A program made the position numbers and the translations under genes. Of a DNA stretch of 64,000 nucleotides, positions 9,804-17,333 are shown piece by piece. The stretch's first letter is position 1. Every line of letters begins with the position of its first letter. The stretch covers positions 60,001-124,000 of the forward strand of contig JANWYH010000001.1 of assembly GCA_025054715.1 (NCBI GenBank), in the 5' to 3' direction. The notes beneath the pieces are model-generated. The model worked only from the letters and a program-made list of their open reading frames with translations, did no database searches and had not been told where the DNA came from. Source of the stretch: Pyrinomonadaceae bacterium. GTDB taxonomy: Bacteria; Acidobacteriota; Blastocatellia; Pyrinomonadales; Pyrinomonadaceae.

Positions 9804-10283
9804 ATGAAAAGACTCTCAGTTATATTTTTATCTTTGTTTGTGTTTGCTTGTGCGTCTGAATCTGGGTCTGAGAAAAGTCCTGTTGAGGTTCTAAAGCAAT
9901 ATGTTGTTGCTTTTAAGAAGAGTGACACTACTGAGATGAAGAGCCTTCTTTCGAAAGAATCCTTGAAGATGGCACAAGAAGAAGCAAAAGCTCAGGGCAT
10001 GACGGTCGATGAAGTTCTATTGAGAGAGACCTTTTTTGATAAAACTCAAGACAAGGTTGAGTTCAAAAATGAGACTATTCAAGGCGAGCAAGCAACTGTA
10101 GAAATAAAGGATAAATTTGGCATCTGGCAGAGGGTTTATTTTGTTAGGGAAGATGGAAGCTGGAAGATAGCAAAAGAAAAAGGTTTTCATCAAATTCTTC
10201 ATGATGTGGAAAGGAAGATAGAAAGTTTAGAGAAAGAAATAAAAGAAAAATTTCCTTTTTCAGAATCGAATTCAAATCAATGA
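9804..10283 (+). CDS. DUF4878-like lipoprotein with an NTF2-type fold
   Basis: 159 residues from the ATG at 9804; an in-frame upstream extension is rejected because MKRLSVIFLSLFVFAC forms a classic lipoprotein signal with the lipid-modified Cys near residue 16. The mature domain opens with SPVEVLKQYVVAFKKSDTTEMKSL and has the long N-terminal helix, central hydrophobic strands and YFVREDGSWKIAKE ending typical of DUF4878 / NTF2-like periplasmic proteins. Function is unknown for the family. Its last 7 nt overlap the end of the convergent methyltransferase gene. Confidence 0.72.
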   Translation: MKRLSVIFLSLFVFACASESGSEKSPVEVLKQYVVAFKKSDTTEMKSLLSKESLKMAQEEAKAQGMTVDEVLLRETFFDKTQDKVEFKNETIQGEQATVEIKDKFGIWQRVYFVREDGSWKIAKEKGFHQILHDVERKIESLEKEIKEKFPFSESNSNQ

Positions 10284-11137
10284 ATCTTTCTGCAAAGGTT
10301 TTTTATAAGACTGCCGATACCTTCGAACCTTAAGGTTCTGTAAATCCTCATCAGAATGGATTTTTTAACAGTTGCCTCGTAAGTCATTAGTTCTTTTATG
10401 TAACGTTCTTGTTCTACAAAAAGATGCTCTAATTCTTGCTTTTTTCTTACGGCGTCAATTCTTAGCCCTAAGGTTTGGAAGAAGCTTCTTATCAAGGTGG
10501 CTTCCTCTTCAGTTGAATTAAAAAAATCTTTAAGGGCGGCAGGTATTTCTGTTCCGACAGCTACTACTCCGAGCCCGTGTCCGTGTAGAAACTCAAAATG
10601 CGGATATTTTTGTGATATTTCTCTCCATAGAGCATGAACACCAAAATCTCTTTGGCGTTCGTTAGTGTCATGTAGAAGAATTACGCCGTTTGAAGACATC
10701 TTTGGAAGCCAAGTCATAAAGTCATGTTTTACGGCTTCGTACGTATGTAGTCCGTCAATGTGAAGAAGATCAATTTCTCGATCTGCAAAATGTTTAACAG
10801 CTTCGTCAAATGTGCTTTGAATTAGGGTGGAAAAACTCGAATACAACGGATCGTGATGTTGCTTAAGTTTCAGAAAATCTTCTTCGATTAAGCTTCCTGC
10901 ATGGGCATCGCCTTTCCATGTATCTATTGCGTAACATCGAGTATTTAGTCGTAATTCCTTAACTGCTTGGCAAAAGGCACAATAAGAAACACCTTTCCAT
11001 GTTCCTAGTTCGACTATTACTTTTGGTTTCATGGCTGACACGATAAACATTGCAAATGGTATGTGTTCAGCCCATGCAGTTTCCTCGAGAAGTAGCGGAA
11101 ATTGAAGACAAACAGGGTGTTCCAATGGGTTTAGCAT
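10277..11137 (-). CDS. Class I SAM-dependent methyltransferase (Methyltransf_24-like)
   Basis: 286 residues. Motif I is VIVELGTWKGVSYC, and the acidic ribose-binding residue follows in CYAIDTWKGD. The DLLHIDGLHTYEAVKHD block with a downstream VILLHDTN is characteristic of Methyltransf_24 enzymes. These often methylate sugars, glycans or small molecules and are frequently found near cell-surface biosynthesis genes. The C-terminal 60 residues form a charged helix followed by a basic tail. It starts 5 nt after the stop of the radical SAM gene, so it is very likely co-transcribed with it. The substrate is unknown; a lipid or head-group role is only suggested by that neighbour. Confidence 0.8.
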   Translation of the reverse strand: MLNPLEHPVCLQFPLLLEETAWAEHIPFAMFIVSAMKPKVIVELGTWKGVSYCAFCQAVKELRLNTRCYAIDTWKGDAHAGSLIEEDFLKLKQHHDPLYSSFSTLIQSTFDEAVKHFADREIDLLHIDGLHTYEAVKHDFMTWLPKMSSNGVILLHDTNERQRDFGVHALWREISQKYPHFEFLHGHGLGVVAVGTEIPAALKDFFNSTEEEATLIRSFFQTLGLRIDAVRKKQELEHLFVEQERYIKELMTYEATVKKSILMRIYRTLRFEGIGSLIKNLCRKIH

Positions 11138-11142
11138 CTAGA

Positions 11143-13095
11143 TCAAACATTTACAGTTTTAGCAGATTCTTCTTCGACAAGATAAGGTGAGATAACCTTT
11201 TCACCTTCAAGGACTTTTGCAATCACAGGCAGTGTAAGTGATTTGGTTTTGCCTATTCCGGGTACTATTTTACCTTTTGCATAAATGGGATGGCGACCAT
11301 GAGTTTTATACCATTCGGCAACAGTTGCTGTTTTGTGCATATTCTCGATTATTTGCCTCCAGCCTACACCAGTGTTGTATGCACAGAAGCTAATTTCTCC
11401 TTCTTGTGTGCCGTAGGGTATTACGCACATTTCTGTTCTTCGGAAGTCGTAGGTATATAGATCTTGAAACCACATTCCTTCTATGCAAAGGACACGCCAA
11501 ACATCCTTTTCCGATAGATTCTGTTTCATCCGATCGTTTCGATCAGAGTTCGCATTTGTTGATGAAGGTTTGAATAAATTTATGATCTGAGAGATTGGGA
11601 AATCTTTCGGAGCTTTTTGCGGATCGTAGTTTCGCATTATTGCCATTGCAAGTTGCGCCATAGTTAGTTTTTTGCCTCTTGCTGTGTCGGTAATCACCGC
11701 AACGTCCTTCATGAATTGTTCATAATTGAAAAACTCAAACAAGGACTTCATTTCTCCAGTTTTCTTATTAACAACAACAAGTGTGAATATGCCGCAGTTC
11801 GGGTGGCAATTGCATGATGACCAACCCCAAGGTGCATCAGCACCTTGTAGCATATCCATTACGCTTGTGAAGGCTGAATATGAAGATAGCGGAAACCAAT
11901 CTCGCAAAGGTTGAAGATCGAGGCAATCTTTTAGTTGCTCTTTCAAATCATGTGCCATTGCTGAAAGTGTATAACGATATTTTTTGCGGTTTTCGTCCGA
12001 AATGTCTTCATCTCGACCCGTGAAGCTTACAGGTTGGAATGCGATTGTCTGAATTTTATCAATGTTTGCAGCGGCAAATCTGACTATGTCACCGATAGTG
12101 TCGTTGTTGATAGTATTTACGATTGTTGTAACGAGAGTTACCTTGATTCCAACTGATGCAAGATTTTCGATAGCTTTTAGTTTGACGTCAAAGAGATTTC
12201 CGACTCCACGGTGCTTATTCTTTTCTTCACCGATGCCATCGAATTGTAAGTAGACACCGTGCTGTCCGGCTTCTTTCGCTTTCTTGCAGAACTCGATGTC
12301 TTCGGCATAACGGATTCCATTTGTTGCCACTAGAATTCGATAAAATCCTATCTTTTTCGCATAGGAAACAGCGTCAAAAAAGTGAGGTGAAAGCGTCGGT
12401 TCTCCGCCAGAAAAGAGAATGATGATCTGGCGACGAGGTTTAAAACTAATAGCGCGATCGAGAATGGCTTTAATATCTTCAAAAGATGGCTCGTGGACAT
12501 AGCCAACCTGATTTGCATCCATGAAACAAGGATTACACATCATGTTACAGCGGTTCGTTAGATCAACTGTGAGAACAGCACCACGCCCAAATTTTATATC
12601 CGAAGTTCCATGATGATGAACATGTGCATCATCAGCTGTGCGAAAATCGCGACCGAAGAACAAAGACTCGATCCTTTTCAGGAAATTTGCATCTGTAGCT
12701 AAAATATCCTCGAAAAAACCATGTGTTGGGCAAGTTTTGCGAATGAAGATTTTACCGTCCTCTTCGACTAGTTGTGCTTTTATTTCTCCTGGATGTGAAT
12801 ACATCAGGATTTCAAGTGGAATGTCGCCCTTGATTACTCCTTCACGAACGATTTTAACGCATTTTGGACAGAGCGAGTCCGTTTCACGGGGAAAGCCTAA
12901 AGGCGGTCGAGTTCTTTCGTATGATTTTAGCAATGGTCTAGGAGCCCATTTAGGATGGATTGACTTTCCTTCTGGTAGAGCTGTATTTATCGTTTGAAAG
13001 ACTTTCCAGCTTAAATCAGCAAGTTTAGAGATTATATTAGAGCTTGTCTTTATACTTTTACCTTCTTCTCCACGCCTGAAGTTATCAATAAACAT
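11143..13095 (-). CDS. Radical SAM enzyme resembling tetraether / membrane-spanning lipid synthases (Tes/Mss type)
   Basis: 650 residues from the ATG at 13095, which has AAAGGAG 6 nt upstream; the 10-residue in-frame extension is rejected. Domain order: an N-terminal Cys-rich module with C76-x2-C79 and CPTHG (C122, H125), a radical SAM core with C183-x3-C187-x2-C190 and SGGEP (229-233), and C-terminal cysteines in GWSSCNCHPNCG and in MCVIPYGTQEGEISFCAYNTG that could hold extra Fe-S clusters. This CPxC / K-x-CPxHG / CNxxCxxC / FCAYNT plan is that of the MJ0619-like family, which includes archaeal tetraether synthase and bacterial homologues proposed to join fatty acid tails into membrane-spanning lipids. 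It lies between an SDR and a methyltransferase gene. Family placement is good; the exact reaction is inference. Confidence 0.75.
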   Translation of the reverse strand: MFIDNFRRGEEGKSIKTSSNIISKLADLSWKVFQTINTALPEGKSIHPKWAPRPLLKSYERTRPPLGFPRETDSLCPKCVKIVREGVIKGDIPLEILMYSHPGEIKAQLVEEDGKIFIRKTCPTHGFFEDILATDANFLKRIESLFFGRDFRTADDAHVHHHGTSDIKFGRGAVLTVDLTNRCNMMCNPCFMDANQVGYVHEPSFEDIKAILDRAISFKPRRQIIILFSGGEPTLSPHFFDAVSYAKKIGFYRILVATNGIRYAEDIEFCKKAKEAGQHGVYLQFDGIGEEKNKHRGVGNLFDVKLKAIENLASVGIKVTLVTTIVNTINNDTIGDIVRFAAANIDKIQTIAFQPVSFTGRDEDISDENRKKYRYTLSAMAHDLKEQLKDCLDLQPLRDWFPLSSYSAFTSVMDMLQGADAPWGWSSCNCHPNCGIFTLVVVNKKTGEMKSLFEFFNYEQFMKDVAVITDTARGKKLTMAQLAMAIMRNYDPQKAPKDFPISQIINLFKPSSTNANSDRNDRMKQNLSEKDVWRVLCIEGMWFQDLYTYDFRRTEMCVIPYGTQEGEISFCAYNTGVGWRQIIENMHKTATVAEWYKTHGRHPIYAKGKIVPGIGKTKSLTLPVIAKVLEGEKVISPYLVEEESAKTVNV

Positions 13096-13150
13096 ACTCG
13101 ACTCCTTTTCTAGAAAGAGTATCAAATTTTGGCTCAGAATTACAAGGTTA

Positions 13151-13876
13151 CTAGATAATCTGATGGCTTTCTGGCATCATTGCTATTTCCGCGACTACAC
13201 CCTCGCCGTCCTGAGTTGCAGCAAAGAAAATAGCTTTTGCGGCGTCTTCTACTTTTAACATTTTTGATCTATCGACTCGAATTGAAGTTATATTGTCCCA
13301 GAAATTTGAGTCAACACCACCGAAATACATGAGAGAAAACTTTATTCCGAATCGTTTGTATTCTTCCTTCAGACATTTTATCAACCCGGTTAATCCGTAC
13401 TTGGCAGCACAGTAAACAGAAGCCTGGGCCATAGGAGCTTTGCCTAATACACCAGGAATTACTACTACTCGACCCGATCTGTTCCTTGCCATGTGTGGCA
13501 AAACTTCTTTTAGGACTACAAAAGCGCTTCTTAAATTGTTGTCTATTGAATTTTGAAAATCTTGTAGCGTAATTTCAGAAAAAGGTTTTAAGACCCCGAT
13601 ACCCGCTGCGTGAACGAGAATATCAATCGAATTGAATCGCCGAAGGGTTTCTTCTACTAAGGTTTTAACGTCAGACTCAACCGTTGCGTCAGCTTCCATC
13701 ACAAGTACATTTGGATTACCTTTTGAGTTTAGCTTATATTCAAGCTCTGATAACTCTGCGAAATTTCTAGAGCAGATAGCTAAATTTGCTCCAGCCTCAG
13801 AGAAGAGTTCCGCAACAGCGCGCCCTATTCCGCGACCTGCACCAACTATCAAAGCCGTTGAATTTTCAAGTTTCAT
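13151..13876 (-). CDS. Short-chain dehydrogenase/reductase lacking the usual catalytic Ser
   Basis: 241 residues of the FabG-like SDR fold, with GAGRGIGRA for NAD(P) binding and the YxxxK pair in VYCAAKYG. Counting back 13 residues from that Tyr, where FabG has the catalytic Ser, there is Gly in VIPGVLGK. The NAG motif is also altered (HAAGIG). Activity may therefore be changed or lost. It lies 55 nt upstream of the radical SAM gene on the same strand, with the methyltransferase beyond, suggesting a three-gene operon. The substrate is unknown; a role in lipid or polyketide-like keto reduction is possible but only inferred from context. Confidence 0.85.
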   Translation of the reverse strand: MKLENSTALIVGAGRGIGRAVAELFSEAGANLAICSRNFAELSELEYKLNSKGNPNVLVMEADATVESDVKTLVEETLRRFNSIDILVHAAGIGVLKPFSEITLQDFQNSIDNNLRSAFVVLKEVLPHMARNRSGRVVVIPGVLGKAPMAQASVYCAAKYGLTGLIKCLKEEYKRFGIKFSLMYFGGVDSNFWDNITSIRVDRSKMLKVEDAAKAIFFAATQDGEGVVAEIAMMPESHQII

Positions 13877-13960
13877 AAACCTACCCCTTGCTCGATTTTT
13901 TCTACATATAAGTTTAGCTAACTACAAAGCAAAGATCATCTTTACCGAAGATGAAATCAT

Positions 13961-15676
13961 TTAGATTCTAAAGCCATTCTTGTTTAGTAGAGCCTCAAAT
14001 CCTGTTTTATCAACGGCTTTCAGATAAGCATCGCGAGGTTCTACGAGTCCTTTTTTAACAAGTTCAAGTAGAGAATCATTTAGGGTTATCATTCCAATTG
14101 CTTTGCCAGTTTGCATTGCGGATGGAATTTGATAAGTTTTTCCTTCTCTGATCAGGTTTGAAATTGCGTGAGTAACGATTAAAATCTCGAAAGCTGCAAC
14201 TCTACCACCACCTTTTTTCGGCAAGAGAGTCTGAGCTATGACAGCTTTTAGAGATTCTGAAAGCATGACACGTATTTGTTGTTGTCGATCGGACGGGAAT
14301 TGGTCAATTATTCTATCAACAGTTGATGCGGCTGAAGATGTATGCAAAGTTCCAAAGACGAGATGTCCAGTTTCTGCTGTTTCTATGGCAATAGCAATCG
14401 TTTCAAGGTCTCGCATTTCGCCGACCAGAACTATGTCCGGGTCTTCACGCAAAGCGGCTCGCAAAGCGTCCTTAAAGCTTCTAGTGTGGCTATGAACTTC
14501 GCGCTGATTTACTAGGCAACGTTTATTTTCATGAACGAACTCTATAGGGTCCTCAATGGTAATTATGTGGTCGTCGCGGTTTTGATTGATGAAATCTACA
14601 AGTGAAGCTAAAGTCGTTGATTTACCTGATCCGGTAGGTCCAGTTACAACTACCAAACCTTTCGGTAAAAAACATAGGTCGGTTACTGCTTTTGATAAAC
14701 CAAGCTCTTCAGGAGACATTATTTTTGTCGGAATTAAGCGAAATACACCGCCTATGCCCTTTCTATCCATGAAGATGTTTGCACGAAAGCGTGCTACACC
14801 GGGAATTTCGTAAGAAAAGTCCGTATCGTTTCTTTCTGCAAATTCGTCTTTATTTTTCTGAGGCATTATTGAAAACAGCAGTTCTCGGACTTTCTCAGGG
14901 GGAAATGGTTGACTAATTCCCGGAAAAGGCATCATCTTACCGTCTTTACGTATCATTGGAATTACTGAAGACGATAAATGAAGGTCAGATGCGCCTAATT
15001 CCTTCATCTGACGAAACAATGCGTCTATTTGTTCTTTCGGATTTGTAGTCTTTGTCTCATTCATTTTTTCTGTTTTAATTACGGTTTGACCTTTTAGAGA
15101 TATTTCTTCATAAGAAGAATAAATTTCTTGAGGTCTAATAGGTGGCTCATAAGTTGCAGTGTCAGAAAATCTTGTTACAAATTCTGGATCGTTTACCGAA
15201 GTAACTTCAACCTTTGGTATTTCAAGTTCCGGTTCTTTTCTGTCAAAGGTTTCGATTACAATTTCAGGATTCTGCTCTTTTTGAACAAAATTATTTGTTT
15301 TTATTACAGTTTGTTTGTTTTGGTTTTCAAAAGAAACTTGAGGTGCTGATTGAGGTATTTGCTCCTGAGTGGAATTTGAAGATGGGCGGATTAGAACGTT
15401 AAAACCTAAAGGAGATTTTCTGACGATAAAATTGAATCTGCCAAGCTTATGTGGAATTTCAAATTCAACTTCTAATTTGCTAGTAAGCTCTAATCTGACG
15501 TTTTGTGGAATCAATGGAAAAACCATTGAATTTATCTGTGCTCCAAGTAGTGGCGCATTGTCAATTTCTTTTATCCCTTCATTGCAAGAGACATAAGGCT
15601 TTTTGTTCGGTTCAAGATAAATTTCTTCTGCTTGCAAAAGAACGGCTTTTTGCAAAAGTTCGTTTAGCCTATCCAT
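13961..15676 (-). CDS. pilT: PilT-type twitching-motility ATPase with a duplicated N-terminal domain
   Basis: 571 residues. PilT hexamers at the inner membrane retract type IV pili. The C-terminal two-thirds (about 216-571) is a complete PilT: GASDLHLS, Walker A GPTGSGKS (346-353), the Asp box and Walker B in EDPDIVLVGEMRD, and a His box region GHLVFGTLHTSSA. Ahead of it lies an extra block at 1-98 that resembles the PilT N-terminal domain again (for example EFEIPHKLGRFNF aligned with SYEIPGVARFRAN), joined by a roughly 115-residue low-complexity linker. PilT is normally about 350 residues. The ATG at 15676 is preferred over an upstream TTG because AGGAT precedes it. Confidence 0.88.
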   Translation of the reverse strand: MDRLNELLQKAVLLQAEEIYLEPNKKPYVSCNEGIKEIDNAPLLGAQINSMVFPLIPQNVRLELTSKLEVEFEIPHKLGRFNFIVRKSPLGFNVLIRPSSNSTQEQIPQSAPQVSFENQNKQTVIKTNNFVQKEQNPEIVIETFDRKEPELEIPKVEVTSVNDPEFVTRFSDTATYEPPIRPQEIYSSYEEISLKGQTVIKTEKMNETKTTNPKEQIDALFRQMKELGASDLHLSSSVIPMIRKDGKMMPFPGISQPFPPEKVRELLFSIMPQKNKDEFAERNDTDFSYEIPGVARFRANIFMDRKGIGGVFRLIPTKIMSPEELGLSKAVTDLCFLPKGLVVVTGPTGSGKSTTLASLVDFINQNRDDHIITIEDPIEFVHENKRCLVNQREVHSHTRSFKDALRAALREDPDIVLVGEMRDLETIAIAIETAETGHLVFGTLHTSSAASTVDRIIDQFPSDRQQQIRVMLSESLKAVIAQTLLPKKGGGRVAAFEILIVTHAISNLIREGKTYQIPSAMQTGKAIGMITLNDSLLELVKKGLVEPRDAYLKAVDKTGFEALLNKNGFRI

Positions 15677-15707
15677 AAGATCCTGATCTCTCAAAATCTA
15701 AAATAAC

Positions 15708-15724
15708 TTGGCTGGCAAAGCCAA
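15708..15724 (-). terminator. Probable terminator of the PLP decarboxylase gene
   Basis: On the minus strand TTGGCT-ttgcc-AGCCAA is a 6-bp hairpin followed by GTTATTTTAG, a moderately T-rich tail. It lies between the decarboxylase stop and the pilT start, so it probably separates the two transcripts. The short stem makes this a weak terminator. Confidence 0.4.
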
Positions 15725-15777
15725 AAAAAGATTAACACAAAAAAGCAGGTTTTTCTACAAAAATTTTTTAAGGATTT

Positions 15778-17217
15778 TTAACTTTTTTGTTGACGAAGTC
15801 GCTCTAAGGTTTCATTTAAGAGCCACCACACTTTTTCTAAGTGTTTTTCCTGTGTATGAAGACTTCCAATAGAGAGTCTCAGAGAAAATTTTTCACCGAT
15901 TTTCGTATGAGATATAAAAGCTTTTCCGCTGGAATTAACTTCGTTCATTAGTTTTTCATTTAGGAAGTTTAGCTCTTGTTCAGTTAGTTTTTCGTCGTAG
16001 GCTCGGAAGCAAACTAAAGCAAAATTGACAGGTGCTAGAAGTTGAAATTTTGGTGAAGCTTTGACCCAATCTGCGAAAAGTTTTGCTAAGCGACAGTCTT
16101 CACTTATGCGAGCTTGCATTCCTTTTTGACCAAAGTATCTAATTATGAACCAAAGTTTAAGGGCGCGAAAGCGTCTTCCAAGTTGGATTCCGTAATCCAT
16201 CTGATTCATTGCATTTTCATTAGTTTTCAGATATTCGGGTACTAGCGAAAAAGTGTCTTTAAGTAACTGCATGTCCTTAACGTATAGAACCGATAGATCA
16301 AAGGGTGTAAATAGCCATTTGTGAGGGTTGATTACGATTGAATCTGCATTTTCCCATCCTGCAAAGTAGTGGCGCATCTGTGGTAATATCGCTGCAGCTC
16401 CAGCGTAGGCAGCGTCTACATGTAAAAATAGATTGTTTTTCGCGCAGATTTCCGCTACAGATTTCACGTCATCAATGCTTGTTGTAGAGGTTGTTCCTAT
16501 AGTTGCGACAACGCAGAAAGGTAGAAAACCTTTTGTTTTGTCTTCTTTGATAACTTTCTCTAAAACATCAGTTTTCATTCGAAAATTTTCATCAGATTCG
16601 ATCTTAACAATGGATCTTTTTCCGAGACCTATTAGGATTGTAGCTTTATCTATGGAAGAATGTGCATGCTCAGAGCAATATAATCTAAGAAGTGGCAGGG
16701 TTCTTCCGCTCATCCCTTCTTCCTTTGTGTCGGGTAAGATTCTATGCCTAGCCATTGCTATAGCGTGAAGACTTGACACGGATGCTGTATCGTAAATAAT
16801 TCCGTTGAAGCTTTCAGGAAGCCCTAGCATTTTTCTAAGCCATGAAAGCGTTACCTGTTCAAGTTCGGTCGAGGCAGGAGCAGTTCGCCAAAGCATAGCC
16901 TTCATGTCGAAGGCGGCTGATAGCATTTCGCCAAAAATTCCTACAGCAGAGGATGAGGTTGAAAAAAGACCATGAAAATTTGGGTGATTCCAATGGGTTA
17001 CTGCAGGAAGAATAAATTTTTCAAAGTCGGAGAAAATTTTATTGAAATCTTCTCCTTCTTCTGGTGCTGATTGAGGAAGAGAATCTTTTAATTGGCCAGG
17101 CTTATTTTGCGATAAGACTGGAAATTGCTCGATTTTTTCAAGGTAATCTGCTATCCAATCAATTATTTTATAGCCATGTTTTCGAAATTCTTTGCTTGGG
17201 ATGTCTCCTAAACTCAT
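15778..17217 (-). CDS. PLP-dependent group II (aromatic L-amino acid type) decarboxylase
   Basis: 479 residues, typical for aromatic-L-amino-acid or related decarboxylases. The PLP-binding Lys is K300 in NPHKWLFTPFDLS, and the HVDAAYAGAAAILP segment carries the cofactor-ring Asp. It removes CO2 from an amino acid such as Tyr, Trp, Phe or Dopa to give an amine; the exact substrate is not clear by eye. It is transcribed divergently from an APC permease 116 nt away, and two more APC permeases follow. This resembles decarboxylase-antiporter pairs used in acid resistance or amine production, though a coupling is inferred. Confidence 0.88.
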   Translation of the reverse strand: MSLGDIPSKEFRKHGYKIIDWIADYLEKIEQFPVLSQNKPGQLKDSLPQSAPEEGEDFNKIFSDFEKFILPAVTHWNHPNFHGLFSTSSSAVGIFGEMLSAAFDMKAMLWRTAPASTELEQVTLSWLRKMLGLPESFNGIIYDTASVSSLHAIAMARHRILPDTKEEGMSGRTLPLLRLYCSEHAHSSIDKATILIGLGKRSIVKIESDENFRMKTDVLEKVIKEDKTKGFLPFCVVATIGTTSTTSIDDVKSVAEICAKNNLFLHVDAAYAGAAAILPQMRHYFAGWENADSIVINPHKWLFTPFDLSVLYVKDMQLLKDTFSLVPEYLKTNENAMNQMDYGIQLGRRFRALKLWFIIRYFGQKGMQARISEDCRLAKLFADWVKASPKFQLLAPVNFALVCFRAYDEKLTEQELNFLNEKLMNEVNSSGKAFISHTKIGEKFSLRLSIGSLHTQEKHLEKVWWLLNETLERLRQQKS

Positions 17218-17268
17218 ATAAAACTTGACAAAATTTTCTCAAAAGCTAAAAAAATGTTATCTATTGGC

Positions 17269-17312
17269 TCGACAAATCTCAAATTAAAGTGTAATAATCT
17301 GAAACGATTATT
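17269..17312 (+). promoter_or_regulatory. Promoter with overlapping inverted-repeat operator before the APC permease
   Basis: TCGACA (17269-17274) and TAATAA (17292-17297) are separated by 17 nt, a good sigma-70-type promoter. A perfect 7-bp inverted repeat AATAATC-TGAAAC-GATTATT (17293-17312) covers the -10 and start region, as expected for a repressor site. The regulator is unknown. Confidence 0.5.
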
Positions 17313-17333
17313 TTGTTGAGGGTCTGAGAAGAT

